64,000 nucleotides of DNA, taken from contig NZ_RCUV01000013.1 in assembly GCF_003667545.1 (NCBI RefSeq), positions 46,339 through 110,338 on the forward strand, written 5' to 3'. Source of the DNA: Mycetocola manganoxydans (GTDB lineage: Bacteria > Actinomycetota > Actinomycetes > Actinomycetales > Microbacteriaceae). Below are positions 36,069 to 45,434 of the stretch, one piece after another (positions within the stretch are counted from its first letter, which is position 1; every line of letters begins with the position of its first letter). A model generated the notes under the pieces. The model saw only the letters and a list, made by a program, of their open reading frames with translations. It had not been told where the DNA came from and ran no database searches. A program made the position numbers and the translations under genes.

Positions 36069-37883
36069 TTACTCGAGAAGTTCGGAGAGTTCGAGCCAGC
36101 GGGTTTCGAGCGCAGCGAGGTCCGACTCATACCCGCGGAGCTTGTCGCTGAGCTCGCCGAGCCCGACGTAGTCATTCTGGTCGTGCACGGCGAGGAGCTC
36201 GTGGGTGTCGACGATCCGCTGGCGCATCTTCTGGATCTTGCGATCCGTCGACGCGATCTCCTTCTGTGCGTTCCGCAGCTCTGCTCCCCCCAGCTTCGGC
36301 TGTGCCTGCGCGGCTCCGATGCCCTCAGACGCGAGCGGCGCGATGAGCGGCGCGGAATCCTGTCCGGCCCTGAGCGCGAGGTATTCGTCGACTCCGCCGG
36401 GGAGGTGACGGAGGTGGCCGTCGAGAACGGCGTACTGCTGGTCGGTGACACGCTCCACGAGGTAGCGGTCGTGCGAAACGACGAGCAGGGTTCCCGGCCA
36501 CGAGTCGAGAAGATCTTCGATGGCCGCGAGCATGTCCGTGTCGAGGTCGTTGGTGGGCTCATCGAGGATGAGCACGTTGGGCTCGTCGAGAAGGATGAGC
36601 AGCAACTGGAGCCGACGACGCTGTCCTCCTGACAGATCCTTCACCGGGGTCGAGAGTTGCGCACTCGTGAAGCCGAGCCGTTCGAGCATCTGCCCGGGCG
36701 TCATCTCCTTGTCGCCGGTGACATACGACGTCTTCTGCATGCCGACGACCGTCGAGACGCGCTCATGCTCGACGTCCTTGAGTTCATCGAGCTGCTGGGT
36801 GAGGCTCGCGATGCGCACCGTCGTTCCGCGCTTGACCCGCCCGCTCGTCGGGGCCACCGTTCCCGTGACAAGACCGAGCAGCGTTGACTTTCCCGCCCCG
36901 TTGACGCCGAGGATGCCGGTCCGCTCCCCCGGCGCGATCCTCCACTCGATGTCCTTGAGCACCGTCTTCGTTCCCGTTGCTGACTCCGGGTCGGGGTACA
37001 CGACGCCGACATCGAGGAGGTCGACGACGTCCTTGCCGAGCCGCGAGGTCGCCATCTGGGCGAGGGCGACGGTGTTGCGCGGTTCCGGCTCGTTCGCGAT
37101 CAGCTCGTACGCGGCATCCATCCGGAACTTGGGCTTCGTGGTGCGGGCGGGTGCACCACGTCGCAGCCACGCGAGTTCCTTGCGCATGAGGTTCTGGCGC
37201 TTCGCCTCGCTCGCGGCCGACATCCGGTCCCGTTCGACGCGCTGCAGGATGTACGCGGCGTATCCGCCCTCGAACGGCTCGATGAGACGGTCGTGGACCT
37301 CCCACGTCGCCGTGCACACCTCGTCGAGGAACCACCGGTCGTGGGTCACGACGATGAGGCCGCCGCTTGACGGCGACCAGCGCTTCTTGAGGTGATTCGC
37401 CAGCCAGGCGATGCCCTCGACATCGAGGTGGTTCGTCGGCTCGTCGAGGAAGATGACATCCCAGTCACCGACGAGGAGAGCGGCGAGAGCGACGCGACGA
37501 CGCTGACCGCCCGAGAGGGAACCGATCGTGGCGTGCCACGGGATGTCCTGGATCAACCCGCCGATCACGTCGCGGATCAGGGAACTGCCGGCCCACTCGT
37601 GCTCTTCAGCGTTGCCGACGATCGCCTGCGAGACGATGAGGTCGTCCGGCTGCTCGTCGCGCTGGTCGAGCATTCCGACGGTGACGCCACGGCGACGGGT
37701 GACGCGTCCTCCGTCCGGTTCGATCCTGCCGGCGAGGAGGGAGAGCAGCGTTGACTTGCCGTCTCCGTTTCTGCCGACGACGCCGATCCGGTCGCCTTCG
37801 TTCACCCCCGCAGTGACGGAGTCGAAGATCACACGGGTTGGGTATTCAAGGTGGAGCTGTTCCGCTCCGAGAAGATGGGCCAC
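36069..37883 (-). CDS. ABC-F family ATPase (Uup-like)
   Basis: A 604-residue protein with two ABC domains and no membrane part. The N-terminal domain has Walker A GRNGDGKST (Asp where Ala is usual) and LSGGQRRRVALAALL with FLDEPTNHLD. The second has GVNGAGKST and LSGGQRRRLQLLLILLDEPNVLILDEPTNDLD. A C-terminal coiled coil (QKEIASTDRKIQKMRQRIVD) is typical of Uup. ABC-F proteins act on ribosomes or, for Uup, have been linked to DNA or ribosome assembly. It closes the metG-tatD-ksgA-ispE cluster (38 nt after ispE). Confidence 0.93.
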   Translation of the reverse strand: MAHLLGAEQLHLEYPTRVIFDSVTAGVNEGDRIGVVGRNGDGKSTLLSLLAGRIEPDGGRVTRRRGVTVGMLDQRDEQPDDLIVSQAIVGNAEEHEWAGSSLIRDVIGGLIQDIPWHATIGSLSGGQRRRVALAALLVGDWDVIFLDEPTNHLDVEGIAWLANHLKKRWSPSSGGLIVVTHDRWFLDEVCTATWEVHDRLIEPFEGGYAAYILQRVERDRMSAASEAKRQNLMRKELAWLRRGAPARTTKPKFRMDAAYELIANEPEPRNTVALAQMATSRLGKDVVDLLDVGVVYPDPESATGTKTVLKDIEWRIAPGERTGILGVNGAGKSTLLGLVTGTVAPTSGRVKRGTTVRIASLTQQLDELKDVEHERVSTVVGMQKTSYVTGDKEMTPGQMLERLGFTSAQLSTPVKDLSGGQRRRLQLLLILLDEPNVLILDEPTNDLDTDMLAAIEDLLDSWPGTLLVVSHDRYLVERVTDQQYAVLDGHLRHLPGGVDEYLALRAGQDSAPLIAPLASEGIGAAQAQPKLGGAELRNAQKEIASTDRKIQKMRQRIVDTHELLAVHDQNDYVGLGELSDKLRGYESDLAALETRWLELSELLE

Positions 37884-37921
37884 TCTCCCAGCCTAAGTGC
37901 CGGGAGCAGACCTCTCCGCCA

Positions 37922-38857
37922 TCAGTCGTGCAGCAGCCGCGCCCCGTGGACGGGCCCGGTGACCCGGAGGACATGAAGGCGGGATGCGCTGAGGCTGACC
38001 TGCAGTTCGAGCGCGGTGTCGGCATCCGGTGCGAGGAATGCGACGGTCGGTCCGGAACCGGACACGATCCCGGCAAGCGCACCCATCTGCTCGCCCAGTT
38101 CGAGGATGCCGCCCAGTCCCGGAGCGAGGTGAAGAGCCGCCGCCTGGAGGTCGTTGTGCAGCGCGTCCGCGAGCAATCGGGCGTCACCGGCGCGGAGGGC
38201 CTGGAGCACTTCGGAGTCGACGGCCGGCTGCGCTGCGGCCGGAAAGATGTCCTGCGCGTGACGCTCGCGGTGCTCGTCGAGCGCGCGGTAGACGTCAGGT
38301 GTCGACATCCCGAACTCGGCGATGGCGAGCACCCAGTGGAAGGTGCCCTTGGCAAGGGCTGGGCTGAGCCTGTCGCCCTTCCCCGTACCGATAGCTGTCC
38401 CGCCGGTCATCGCGAACGGCACATCGGCACCGAGCTTCGCCGCGAGGGCCAGCAGCTCGTCGCGGGAGAGATCGGTCTCCCAGAGCGCATCACACGCGAG
38501 GAGCGTCGCTGCGGCGTCCGCCGACCCGCCTCCCATCCCCCCAGCGATGGGAACGTGTTTCTCGATCTCGAGGCGAACGCCTCCGCGGTAGCCGGTCTTG
38601 CGTGCGAGCATCCGTGCCGCTTTGATCGCGAGGTTGCTGCCATCGACGGCGAGCGACGACGTGTCGATCGGGCCGGAGAAGGTCACGGAGAAATCCGGTG
38701 CCCGGTACGCCCGCACGTCTTCGTAGAGCGAGACTGCCTGGAATGCGGTCGCCAGGTCGTGGTAGCCGTCGTCCATCAATTCGCCGACCTTGAGGAAGAC
38801 GTTGATCTTTCCTGGCGCCCGAGCGTGTGCGAAGGCCTGGGCGAGCGGAGCGGTCAT
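37922..38857 (-). CDS. ispE: 4-diphosphocytidyl-2-C-methyl-D-erythritol kinase
   Basis: GHMP kinase of the MEP isoprenoid pathway, 311 residues. It shows [22 protein letters not shown] at the N-terminus, the ATP loop [38 protein letters not shown] and the C-terminal [13 protein letters not shown]. It follows the DUF4287-like gene by 9 nt on the same transcript. Confidence 0.97.
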   Translation of the reverse strand: MTAPLAQAFAHARAPGKINVFLKVGELMDDGYHDLATAFQAVSLYEDVRAYRAPDFSVTFSGPIDTSSLAVDGSNLAIKAARMLARKTGYRGGVRLEIEKHVPIAGGMGGGSADAAATLLACDALWETDLSRDELLALAAKLGADVPFAMTGGTAIGTGKGDRLSPALAKGTFHWVLAIAEFGMSTPDVYRALDEHRERHAQDIFPAAAQPAVDSEVLQALRAGDARLLADALHNDLQAAALHLAPGLGGILELGEQMGALAGIVSGSGPTVAFLAPDADTALELQVSLSASRLHVLRVTGPVHGARLLHD

Positions 38858-38866
38858 GCAACAAAC

Positions 38867-39403
38867 CTAACGCAGGGCGGCAGGCAGGGCTCCCCGGAGG
38901 GCATCCCTGGCCGCTGGCAGACTGTCCTCGGAGGCCAGCCCACCGAAGGTCAGGGTCACCGAGGTTTTCTCCCCAACACTCGGTGCCACGCGCGCGGTCA
39001 CAGCGCTCCCATCGTCGAGTTTCCACCGGGCGCTGACGTACTTGCTCGCCGAGTTGACCGACACCGGCTGAGAGTCGAGCGCTGTCGAAACGGATGCCAC
39101 GGTGGCGGCAAACGCCTCCGCCTGAGAGCCGGCGATACGACGCGACGCCGACACCTCAAAACTCCCGTCGGCTCGCTGCCCGGGGCGGCGACGCCCGATG
39201 TGCTGCTCGAAGTCGACGGTGATGTGCTGCGCCCACCAGCCGTCGACGCCGTGCTCGGTGACGAGCCAGCTCGCCGTTGCCGGGTGAGCCCACGTCGCGG
39301 CACCGGCCTCCGCGAGCGTCTCGCGCCAGTACTCTCTGGATCTGCCCGTCGCCGCGACGAGCGACTGGTCACCCGTGCTCACGCTCGAACGGGAGATCAC
39401 CAT
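38867..39403 (-). CDS. DUF4287-like protein in the ksgA-ispE operon
   Basis: 178 residues. The segment GRSREYWRETLAEAG, ATWAHPATASWLVTEHGVDGWWAQHITVDFEQ and GQRADGSFEVSASR matches the pattern I know from DUF4287-type proteins, which are often fused to SRPBCC domains. A beta-rich C-terminal half (SKYVSARWKLDDGSAVTARV) could be a short SRPBCC-like fold. The ATG overlaps the ksgA stop (TGATG), so it is tightly coupled to ksgA. No function is known. Confidence 0.75.
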   Translation of the reverse strand: MVISRSSVSTGDQSLVAATGRSREYWRETLAEAGAATWAHPATASWLVTEHGVDGWWAQHITVDFEQHIGRRRPGQRADGSFEVSASRRIAGSQAEAFAATVASVSTALDSQPVSVNSASKYVSARWKLDDGSAVTARVAPSVGEKTSVTLTFGGLASEDSLPAARDALRGALPAALR

Positions 39404-40242
39404 CAGAGGCTGCCGACCTGGCGGGCGATCCCGAGGAAGTCGTGCACGGTGAGTTCTTCCCCACGCGCGGTGGGGGCGATCCCGGCCGCCGTCATGGCAT
39501 CCGTCGCTGCAGCGGAACCGCCGAGGAGCTGGCCGAGTGACTGGCGCAGCATCTTGCGCCGCTGCTGGAAGGCGGCGTCGACGATCGAGAACGTGAGGAC
39601 GCGTTCCTCTTCGGTACCGATGGCATCCTCTCGGCGGTCGAAGCCGACGAGGACGGAGTCGACGTTCGGTACCGGCCAGAACACCTGTCTGGAGACCGTT
39701 CCGGCTGTGCGCCAGGCGCCGTACCAGCTGGCCTTGACGCTGGGGCTGCCGTAGATCTTCGATCCGGGCTGGGCGGCGAGTCGGTGACCGACTTCGGCCT
39801 GCACCATGACGACGCCGGCACGAATGGAGTCGAAGTGCTCGAGCAGGTGCAGCAGTACGGGCACCGAGATGTTGTACGGGAGGTTGGCGACGAGCCTGGT
39901 CGGGTCGCCCTCGAGTTCGGTGATCCGCATGGCGTCGGCACTCACGACGGTGAGCGGGGCACCTGGCTGCATCAGTTCGACCGTTTTCGGGAGTTGCTCG
40001 GCGAGCCGGTGGTCGATCTCCACCGCGATGACGCTCGCTCCTGCCTCGAGGAGCCCGAGGGTGAGCGATCCGAGCCCTGGCCCGACCTCGACGACATGCT
40101 CGCCGGCGGTGACCCGGGCCACCTTGACGATTCGCCGCACCGTGTTGGCGTCGACGACGAAGTTCTGTCCGAGCTTCTTGGTGGGCTGAACATCGAGCAG
40201 TTCGGCGAGGTCACGGATTTCTGCGGGGCCGAGGAGGCTCAT
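39403..40242 (-). CDS. rsmA: 16S rRNA (A1518/A1519) dimethyltransferase
   Basis: KsgA/RsmA, which dimethylates two adjacent adenines of the 16S 3' hairpin late in small-subunit assembly. It has 279 residues. The SAM-binding region is VEVGPGLGSLTLGLLEAG, the catalytic motif is NLPYNISVPVLLHLL, and the N-terminal KKLGQNFVVD is typical. The start overlaps the tatD stop (ATGA). Confidence 0.97.
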   Translation of the reverse strand: MSLLGPAEIRDLAELLDVQPTKKLGQNFVVDANTVRRIVKVARVTAGEHVVEVGPGLGSLTLGLLEAGASVIAVEIDHRLAEQLPKTVELMQPGAPLTVVSADAMRITELEGDPTRLVANLPYNISVPVLLHLLEHFDSIRAGVVMVQAEVGHRLAAQPGSKIYGSPSVKASWYGAWRTAGTVSRQVFWPVPNVDSVLVGFDRREDAIGTEEERVLTFSIVDAAFQQRRKMLRQSLGQLLGGSAAATDAMTAAGIAPTARGEELTVHDFLGIARQVGSL

Positions 40243-41174
40243 TCGCCGTCTTTCTGGTCGGGAGTGCCGTAGGGATTCGGCGGTGATGTGACGGGCTCGT
40301 CGTCCCAGTGCCCGTAGACGTACTCGGTGTTCGATGACACCTGGGCGGCGAGCATGGATGCGTCGGTGCCGAGGTAGTCGGCGATCCAGCGCACGGTGTG
40401 GGGAAGAAGAAACGGCGCGTTGGGTTTGCCGCGGTGCGGCATGGGGGTGAGGTACGGAGCATCCGTCTCGAGAAGGAGGAGATTTCTCGGCGCGACGTCG
40501 AGCGCGTCACGGAGGTTCTGCGCATTCTTGAACGTCGCGGTACCCGCGAAGGACATGAACCAGCCGTTGTCGGCGCACTCCCGCGCGAGTTCGGCCCCGC
40601 CGGAGAAACAGTGGAAGACGGTCCGTGTGGGAGCACCGACCCTGCGGAGCGTGGCGACAACGTCGTCGTGGGCATCGCGGTCGTGGATCTGCAGCGCGAG
40701 GTCGTGCTTCTTGGCGATCTCGATGTGCGCTTCAAACGCACGCTGCTGGGCCGATCGCCCCTCAACGCCCGTGCGGAAGTAGTCCAGCCCCGTCTCACCG
40801 ATCGCGCGCACGCGTGGCCTGGCGGCGAGTTCGTCGATGACGGCGAGTGCGTCGTCGAGGGTGCCGTCAGCCTCGAGCCGGGGAGTCTCATTGGGGTGGA
40901 TCGCAACGGCGGCGAGCATGCGCGGCTCGATCGCCGCTGTCTCGGCGCTCCAGATCGAGGTCTCGACGTCGGTACCGACCTGGACGATCCCGCGGACACC
41001 GACGCTCGACGCGCGGTCGAGGTGCTCCCGGTAGTCGAGTTCGCCCTCCGCGACCGGCCTGCCGGAGGTGACCGACGGGTCCAGGTGGGTGTGGTTGTCG
41101 TAGACGGGAACCAGGAGCGCTTCCGGCAGCGGCGGGTACCGAAGTTCCGGGCGCGCGGAAGCGGGATCAGTCAT
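40239..41174 (-). CDS. tatD: TatD-family metal-dependent hydrolase/DNase
   Basis: A 311-residue TIM-barrel hydrolase. Metal ligands are in DNHTHLDPS, IGETGLDYFRT (Glu), LQIHDRDAHDD (His), TVFHCFSGG (His) and LLLETDAPYLTP (Asp). Relatives have 3'-5' DNase and D-Tyr-tRNA deacylase-like activities. It lies 47 nt after metG, the standard actinobacterial order. Confidence 0.95.
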   Translation of the reverse strand: MTDPASARPELRYPPLPEALLVPVYDNHTHLDPSVTSGRPVAEGELDYREHLDRASSVGVRGIVQVGTDVETSIWSAETAAIEPRMLAAVAIHPNETPRLEADGTLDDALAVIDELAARPRVRAIGETGLDYFRTGVEGRSAQQRAFEAHIEIAKKHDLALQIHDRDAHDDVVATLRRVGAPTRTVFHCFSGGAELARECADNGWFMSFAGTATFKNAQNLRDALDVAPRNLLLLETDAPYLTPMPHRGKPNAPFLLPHTVRWIADYLGTDASMLAAQVSSNTEYVYGHWDDEPVTSPPNPYGTPDQKDGE

Positions 41175-41221
41175 GGTTTCGACGGTACCCCACTTGCGTG
41201 GCGAACCTCACGGCGACGGGC

Positions 41222-42802
41222 TCAGCCGACAGCGGTTTCGATCCGCGGGAACAACGCTTCGAGCGCCGCGACCTGGGTGCCTGCCGGCAGCTGGCCCCAT
41301 CGGCCAGCCTCGCGGAGTGGCTGGTTCTCGAGCGGGCCGAGAGCATCCGGTCCTCCGAGAGCCGTCCACAGCCGGGCCGTCGCCTCCGGCAGGACCGGTG
41401 AGAGCAGAACGGCGAGGGCACGCAGTCCGTCGACCGCGGTGTACAGGACCGTGCCGAGTCGTTCGCGGTTCGCCGGGTCCTTCGACAGCGCCCAGGGCTC
41501 CTGGTCGGTGATGTAACCGTTGAGCTCGTCGACGATCCGCCAGATCGCTGCGAGGGCGTCGTGCACGGCGAGCTTCTCGATCGATGCGTCCGCGAGGTCG
41601 GATGCCGCGGCGACGACGGCGTGGATCGCACGTTCCGCGTCGGTCGGTTCGCCTTCGGACGGAACGACCCCATCGAAGTAACGGCTGACCATCGCGACCA
41701 CGCGCGACGCGAGGTTTCCGAATCCGTTCGCGAGCTCCGCCTGGTACCGCGCGGATAGGTCTTCCCAGCTGAACGAGCCGTCCTGCCCGAATGCGATCGC
41801 ACGCATGAAGTAGTAACGGAAGGCGTCCGAACCGAACGTGTCGGTGATCTCGGTCGGCGCGATACCCGTGAGCTTCGACTTCGACATCTTCTCGCCACCG
41901 ACGAGGAGCCAGCCGTGGCCGAACACCTGCTTCGGCACCTCGAGCCCTGCGGCCATGAGCATTGCAGGCCAGATCACGGCGTGGAAGCGGAGGATGTCTT
42001 TTCCGACGATGTGGGTCGCCGGCCAGCGCCGGGCGAATTCTTCGTCGTCCTGGCCGTAGCCGACGGCGGTGACGTAGTTGAGCAGGGCGTCGAACCAGAC
42101 GTAGACGACGTGGGAGTCGTCCCACGGAACCTTGACACCCCAGTCGAAGCTCGACCGCGAGATGGACAGGTCGGAGAGGCCCTGCTTGACGAACTGGATG
42201 ACCTCGTTGCGGGCGGAGTCGGGCTGGATGAAGTCGGGGCGCTCGTCGTACAGCGCGAGCAGACGGTCGGTGAAGTCGCTCATGCGGAAGAAGTAGTTCT
42301 TCTCCTTGAGCAGCTCGAGCGGCTTCGAGTGGATCGCACACACCTTCTGGCCCTCGAACGCACCGGTGCCGTCGACGATCTCCGACTGCGGCTTGAACTC
42401 TTCGCAGCCGACGCAATACAGCGCCTCATACTCACCCGAGTAGACGAATCCGGCGTCGTAGAGCCGCTGGAGGAACAGCTGCACGTTGGTTTCGTGGCGT
42501 TCGTCTGTCGTGCGGATGAAGTCGTCGTTCTCGATGTTGATGGTCGACAGCAGCGGCTTCCAGGCCTCGTTCACGAGCTTGTCTGCCCATTCCTTCGGCG
42601 TCTTGCCGTTGGCCGTCGCCGTGCGGAGGATCTTCTCACCGTGCTCGTCGGTTCCCGTGAGCGACCAGGTGTCGTCGCCGGCCTGGCGGTGCCAGCGGGC
42701 GAGAACATCCGCTGCGACCTCCGTGTAGGCGTGACCGATGTGAGGCGCATCATTCACATAGAAGATGGGCGTGGTGATGTAGAACGAATTGCCGCTGGCC
42801 AT
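41222..42802 (-). CDS. metG: Methionyl-tRNA synthetase
   Basis: Class I aminoacyl-tRNA synthetase, 526 residues. It has the HIGH signature as PHIGHAY, a zinc-knuckle remnant YCVGCEEF, the KMSKS loop GEKMSKSKLTG, and an anticodon-binding helical domain at the C-terminus. The ATG at 42802 starts MASGNSFYITTPIFYVN; the longer in-frame ATG at 42868 adds unrelated residues. It is the first gene of the metG-tatD-rsmA-ispE operon. Confidence 0.97.
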   Translation of the reverse strand: MASGNSFYITTPIFYVNDAPHIGHAYTEVAADVLARWHRQAGDDTWSLTGTDEHGEKILRTATANGKTPKEWADKLVNEAWKPLLSTINIENDDFIRTTDERHETNVQLFLQRLYDAGFVYSGEYEALYCVGCEEFKPQSEIVDGTGAFEGQKVCAIHSKPLELLKEKNYFFRMSDFTDRLLALYDERPDFIQPDSARNEVIQFVKQGLSDLSISRSSFDWGVKVPWDDSHVVYVWFDALLNYVTAVGYGQDDEEFARRWPATHIVGKDILRFHAVIWPAMLMAAGLEVPKQVFGHGWLLVGGEKMSKSKLTGIAPTEITDTFGSDAFRYYFMRAIAFGQDGSFSWEDLSARYQAELANGFGNLASRVVAMVSRYFDGVVPSEGEPTDAERAIHAVVAAASDLADASIEKLAVHDALAAIWRIVDELNGYITDQEPWALSKDPANRERLGTVLYTAVDGLRALAVLLSPVLPEATARLWTALGGPDALGPLENQPLREAGRWGQLPAGTQVAALEALFPRIETAVG

Positions 42803-42910
42803 AGGAACAATCCTAGAGCCGCTGCCCGGCGTGTGACGCCGAAGCGTCCGCGAGATGCCCGGTTCCACGGGTGCTGGCGCTGGAACACCCGTGAGAGTGG
42901 GCGACTCGCG

Positions 42911-43729
42911 TCAGTTCTTCACGGCGAGCGCCGCCTGGTACAGCTCGCGTCTGCTGAGCCCGGTCGCCTCGGCCACCTGCGCCGTGGCATCCTTCAGGCG
43001 TTCGCCCGCTGTGACGAGTTCCAGCACCTGGACGACGCCGTCGTGCAGGTCGAACTCCCGTTTCTCGGCACCGGCGACGACGACACAGATCTCGCCGCGC
43101 ACGCCCGCCCTGGCCCACTCGGCGAGTTCCGCAGCCGTTCCGCGCTTGACCTCCTCGAACATCTTCGTGAGCTCGCGGCAGACGACAACGCGCCGGTCGG
43201 CGCCGAAGACGGATGCCGCATCGGCGAGCGAGTCGGCGAGCCGGTTCGGGGATTCGAAGAAGACCATCGTGCGACGCTCGTGCTCGAGCAGCCGGAACGA
43301 GGTCACCCTGTCGCCGTGCTTGCGGGGCAGGAAGCCTTCGAACGTGAACCGGTCCGTCGGGAGGCCGGAGACGGCGAGCGCCGTGATGACGGCGCTCGGA
43401 CCGGGCAGGACGGTGACCTCCACACCCGCGTCGACGGCCGCGACGACGAGGTGGTAACCGGGATCAGACACGGTCGGCATCCCGGCGTCGCTGAGCACGA
43501 GCAGGTCCGAGTCGCGCGCGAAGTCGATCAGCTCGGCCGACTTTTCGCGCTCGTTGTGCTCGTGGAGGCTCACCAGCCGCGGCTTGTGGGCGATACCGAG
43601 TCCCTTGAGCAGCTTCACCGTCGTCCGTGTGTCCTCCGCGGCGACCACCTCGGCCGAGCTGAGTGCGTCGACGAGGCGCTTCGACGCGTCCCCGAGGTTT
43701 CCGATCGGGGTCGCTGCGAGGATGATCAT
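42911..43729 (-). CDS. rsmI: 16S rRNA (cytidine1402-2'-O)-methyltransferase
   Basis: Tetrapyrrole-methylase-fold enzyme that 2'-O-methylates C1402 at the ribosomal P site, 272 residues. It has LAATPIGNLGDAS at the N-terminus, VAAEDTRTTVKLL, LSDAGMPTVSDPG (SAM site) and VLPGPSAVITALAVSGLPTD. It is divergent from the O-mannosyltransferase gene, an arrangement also found in mycobacteria. Confidence 0.96.
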   Translation of the reverse strand: MIILAATPIGNLGDASKRLVDALSSAEVVAAEDTRTTVKLLKGLGIAHKPRLVSLHEHNEREKSAELIDFARDSDLLVLSDAGMPTVSDPGYHLVVAAVDAGVEVTVLPGPSAVITALAVSGLPTDRFTFEGFLPRKHGDRVTSFRLLEHERRTMVFFESPNRLADSLADAASVFGADRRVVVCRELTKMFEEVKRGTAAELAEWARAGVRGEICVVVAGAEKREFDLHDGVVQVLELVTAGERLKDATAQVAEATGLSRRELYQAALAVKN

Positions 43730-43784
43730 GACCCCAGTCTCCCACCCGCCATCGGCTGGGAGCTCGCTTGGTTAGCATTGCAGG

Positions 43785-45434
43785 GTGTCTGTCCCCTCTC
43801 GCGACCCGTTCGCCCCGGTCGCAACCGGGGACCCGGCCGCACCGGCGATGCCCGACGACATGCTTCCCGAAGAACGGGGCTCGCGGTTCGACGACTGGTC
43901 GAAGCGGATGCTGTCCACCCCGGCGAGAAGAACAGCCTGGTACTGGGGCGCTCCGATTCTCGTCACGCTTCTCGCCGGCATCCTGCGCATCTGGAACCTG
44001 GGGCACCCGAGTTCCCTCGTCTTCGACGAGACCTTCTATGTGAAGGACGCCTGGACCCTGCTGCAGAACGGCTACGAGTCGTCGTGGCCCGAGAACTCCG
44101 ACCAAGCGTTCAACCGCGGCGAGACGTCCGGATATCTCGACGATCCGTCGTATGTCGTGCATCCGCCTCTCGGCAAGTGGCTCATCGCGCTGGGGCTCGC
44201 GGCATTCGGCGCCGGTGACAGTGTCGCCTGGCGCATCTCGACGGCCATCGTGGGAACGCTCGCCGTCCTCCTGCTCATGCTCATCGCGCGGAAGCTTTTC
44301 GCCTCGACACTTCTCGCCGTTCTCGCCGGATTCCTCTTCGCGATCGACGGGCAGGCGATCGTGATGTCGCGCGTTGCGGTGCTTGACAACTCCGTGATGT
44401 TCTTCGCCCTGCTCGGCTTCGGCTGTGTGCTGCTCGACCGGTCGTGGCACGACCGCGTCCTCGGAGAGCGCGTTGCCCGGCTGCGTGCTGCCGGGCGGGA
44501 CCTAGCGTGGGGTCCGGTGATCTGGTGGCGGCCGTGGGTGCTCGCGGCCGGGCTGTGCTTCGGCCTCGCGTCGAGCGTCAAATGGAGTGGCCTGTACTTC
44601 CTCGCCGCTTTCGGGCTGTATCTGATCGTCGTCGACGCACTCGCACGACGGCGGCTCGGCCTTGGCCTGTGGACGAGCGCGTCTGTACTCAAACAGGGCC
44701 CGGCGACGTTCCTTCTGTTCGTCCCCCCGGCCCTCGCCGTGTATCTCGCGAGCTGGACCAACTGGTTCGTCTCCGACAACGCGTACTACCGCACCTGGGC
44801 CGAGCAGTCGTCGAACGCCTGGACAGGGGCTCTCGCGTGGGTGCCGCCGGCCTGGCAGAGTTTCCTGCACTACCAGCAGTCGATCTACACGTTCCACGTC
44901 GGCTTGAGCGCGTCACACCCGTACGCCGCGGACCCGCTCGGCTGGCTCACCCTCACTCGCCCCACGAGCATGTGGTACGCCTCCCCGGATGCCGGCTCGC
45001 CCGGTTGCGCCGTCGAACCCTGTTCGCAGGCGATCACGTCGATCGCGAATCCGCTGATCTGGTGGGCCGGCGTCGCGGCGCTCCTCTACCTCGTGTACCG
45101 GCTGGCCCGATACCGCGAGTGGCGGGTGGGACTGATCCTCATGGGGATCGTCGCGGGTTACCTGCCGTGGTTGCTGTACACCGAACGAACGGTGTTCCAG
45201 TTCTACACGATCGTCTTTCTGCCGTACGTCATACTCGGCCTCGTCTTCGTCTGCGGGCTGATCCTCGGATCGCCCGGCGACGAAACCTGGCGGCGGAGCC
45301 GCGGCATCTCGCTCACCGTTCTCTTCGTCGCAGCCGCTGCCCTCGTCAGCGCCTTCTGGTATCCGCTCTGGTCAGCGACGACCGTCCCGTACTGGTTCTG
45401 GATGCTGCACTCCTGGTTGCCGTCATGGGTGTGA
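43785..45434 (+). CDS. Dolichyl/polyprenyl-phosphate-mannose protein O-mannosyltransferase
   Basis: PMT-family (GT39) membrane enzyme of 549 residues that transfers mannose from polyprenyl-P-mannose to Ser/Thr of exported proteins. The catalytic Asp-Glu pair is in the first outer loop (LVFDETFYVKDAW). About ten membrane helices follow, with VHPPLGKWLIALG near the second loop, and a C-terminal WHYPLW-like stretch (FWYPLW) is present. The GTG start at 43785 leaves a 55-nt divergent gap to rsmI. Confidence 0.94.
   Translation: MSVPSRDPFAPVATGDPAAPAMPDDMLPEERGSRFDDWSKRMLSTPARRTAWYWGAPILVTLLAGILRIWNLGHPSSLVFDETFYVKDAWTLLQNGYESSWPENSDQAFNRGETSGYLDDPSYVVHPPLGKWLIALGLAAFGAGDSVAWRISTAIVGTLAVLLLMLIARKLFASTLLAVLAGFLFAIDGQAIVMSRVAVLDNSVMFFALLGFGCVLLDRSWHDRVLGERVARLRAAGRDLAWGPVIWWRPWVLAAGLCFGLASSVKWSGLYFLAAFGLYLIVVDALARRRLGLGLWTSASVLKQGPATFLLFVPPALAVYLASWTNWFVSDNAYYRTWAEQSSNAWTGALAWVPPAWQSFLHYQQSIYTFHVGLSASHPYAADPLGWLTLTRPTSMWYASPDAGSPGCAVEPCSQAITSIANPLIWWAGVAALLYLVYRLARYREWRVGLILMGIVAGYLPWLLYTERTVFQFYTIVFLPYVILGLVFVCGLILGSPGDETWRRSRGISLTVLFVAAAALVSAFWYPLWSATTVPYWFWMLHSWLPSWV

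Noticed and set aside
41915..44218. Open frame of about 767 codons spanning metG and rsmI on the plus strand
   Set aside because: It is antisense to two confident genes and would also run into the O-mannosyltransferase start in another frame.
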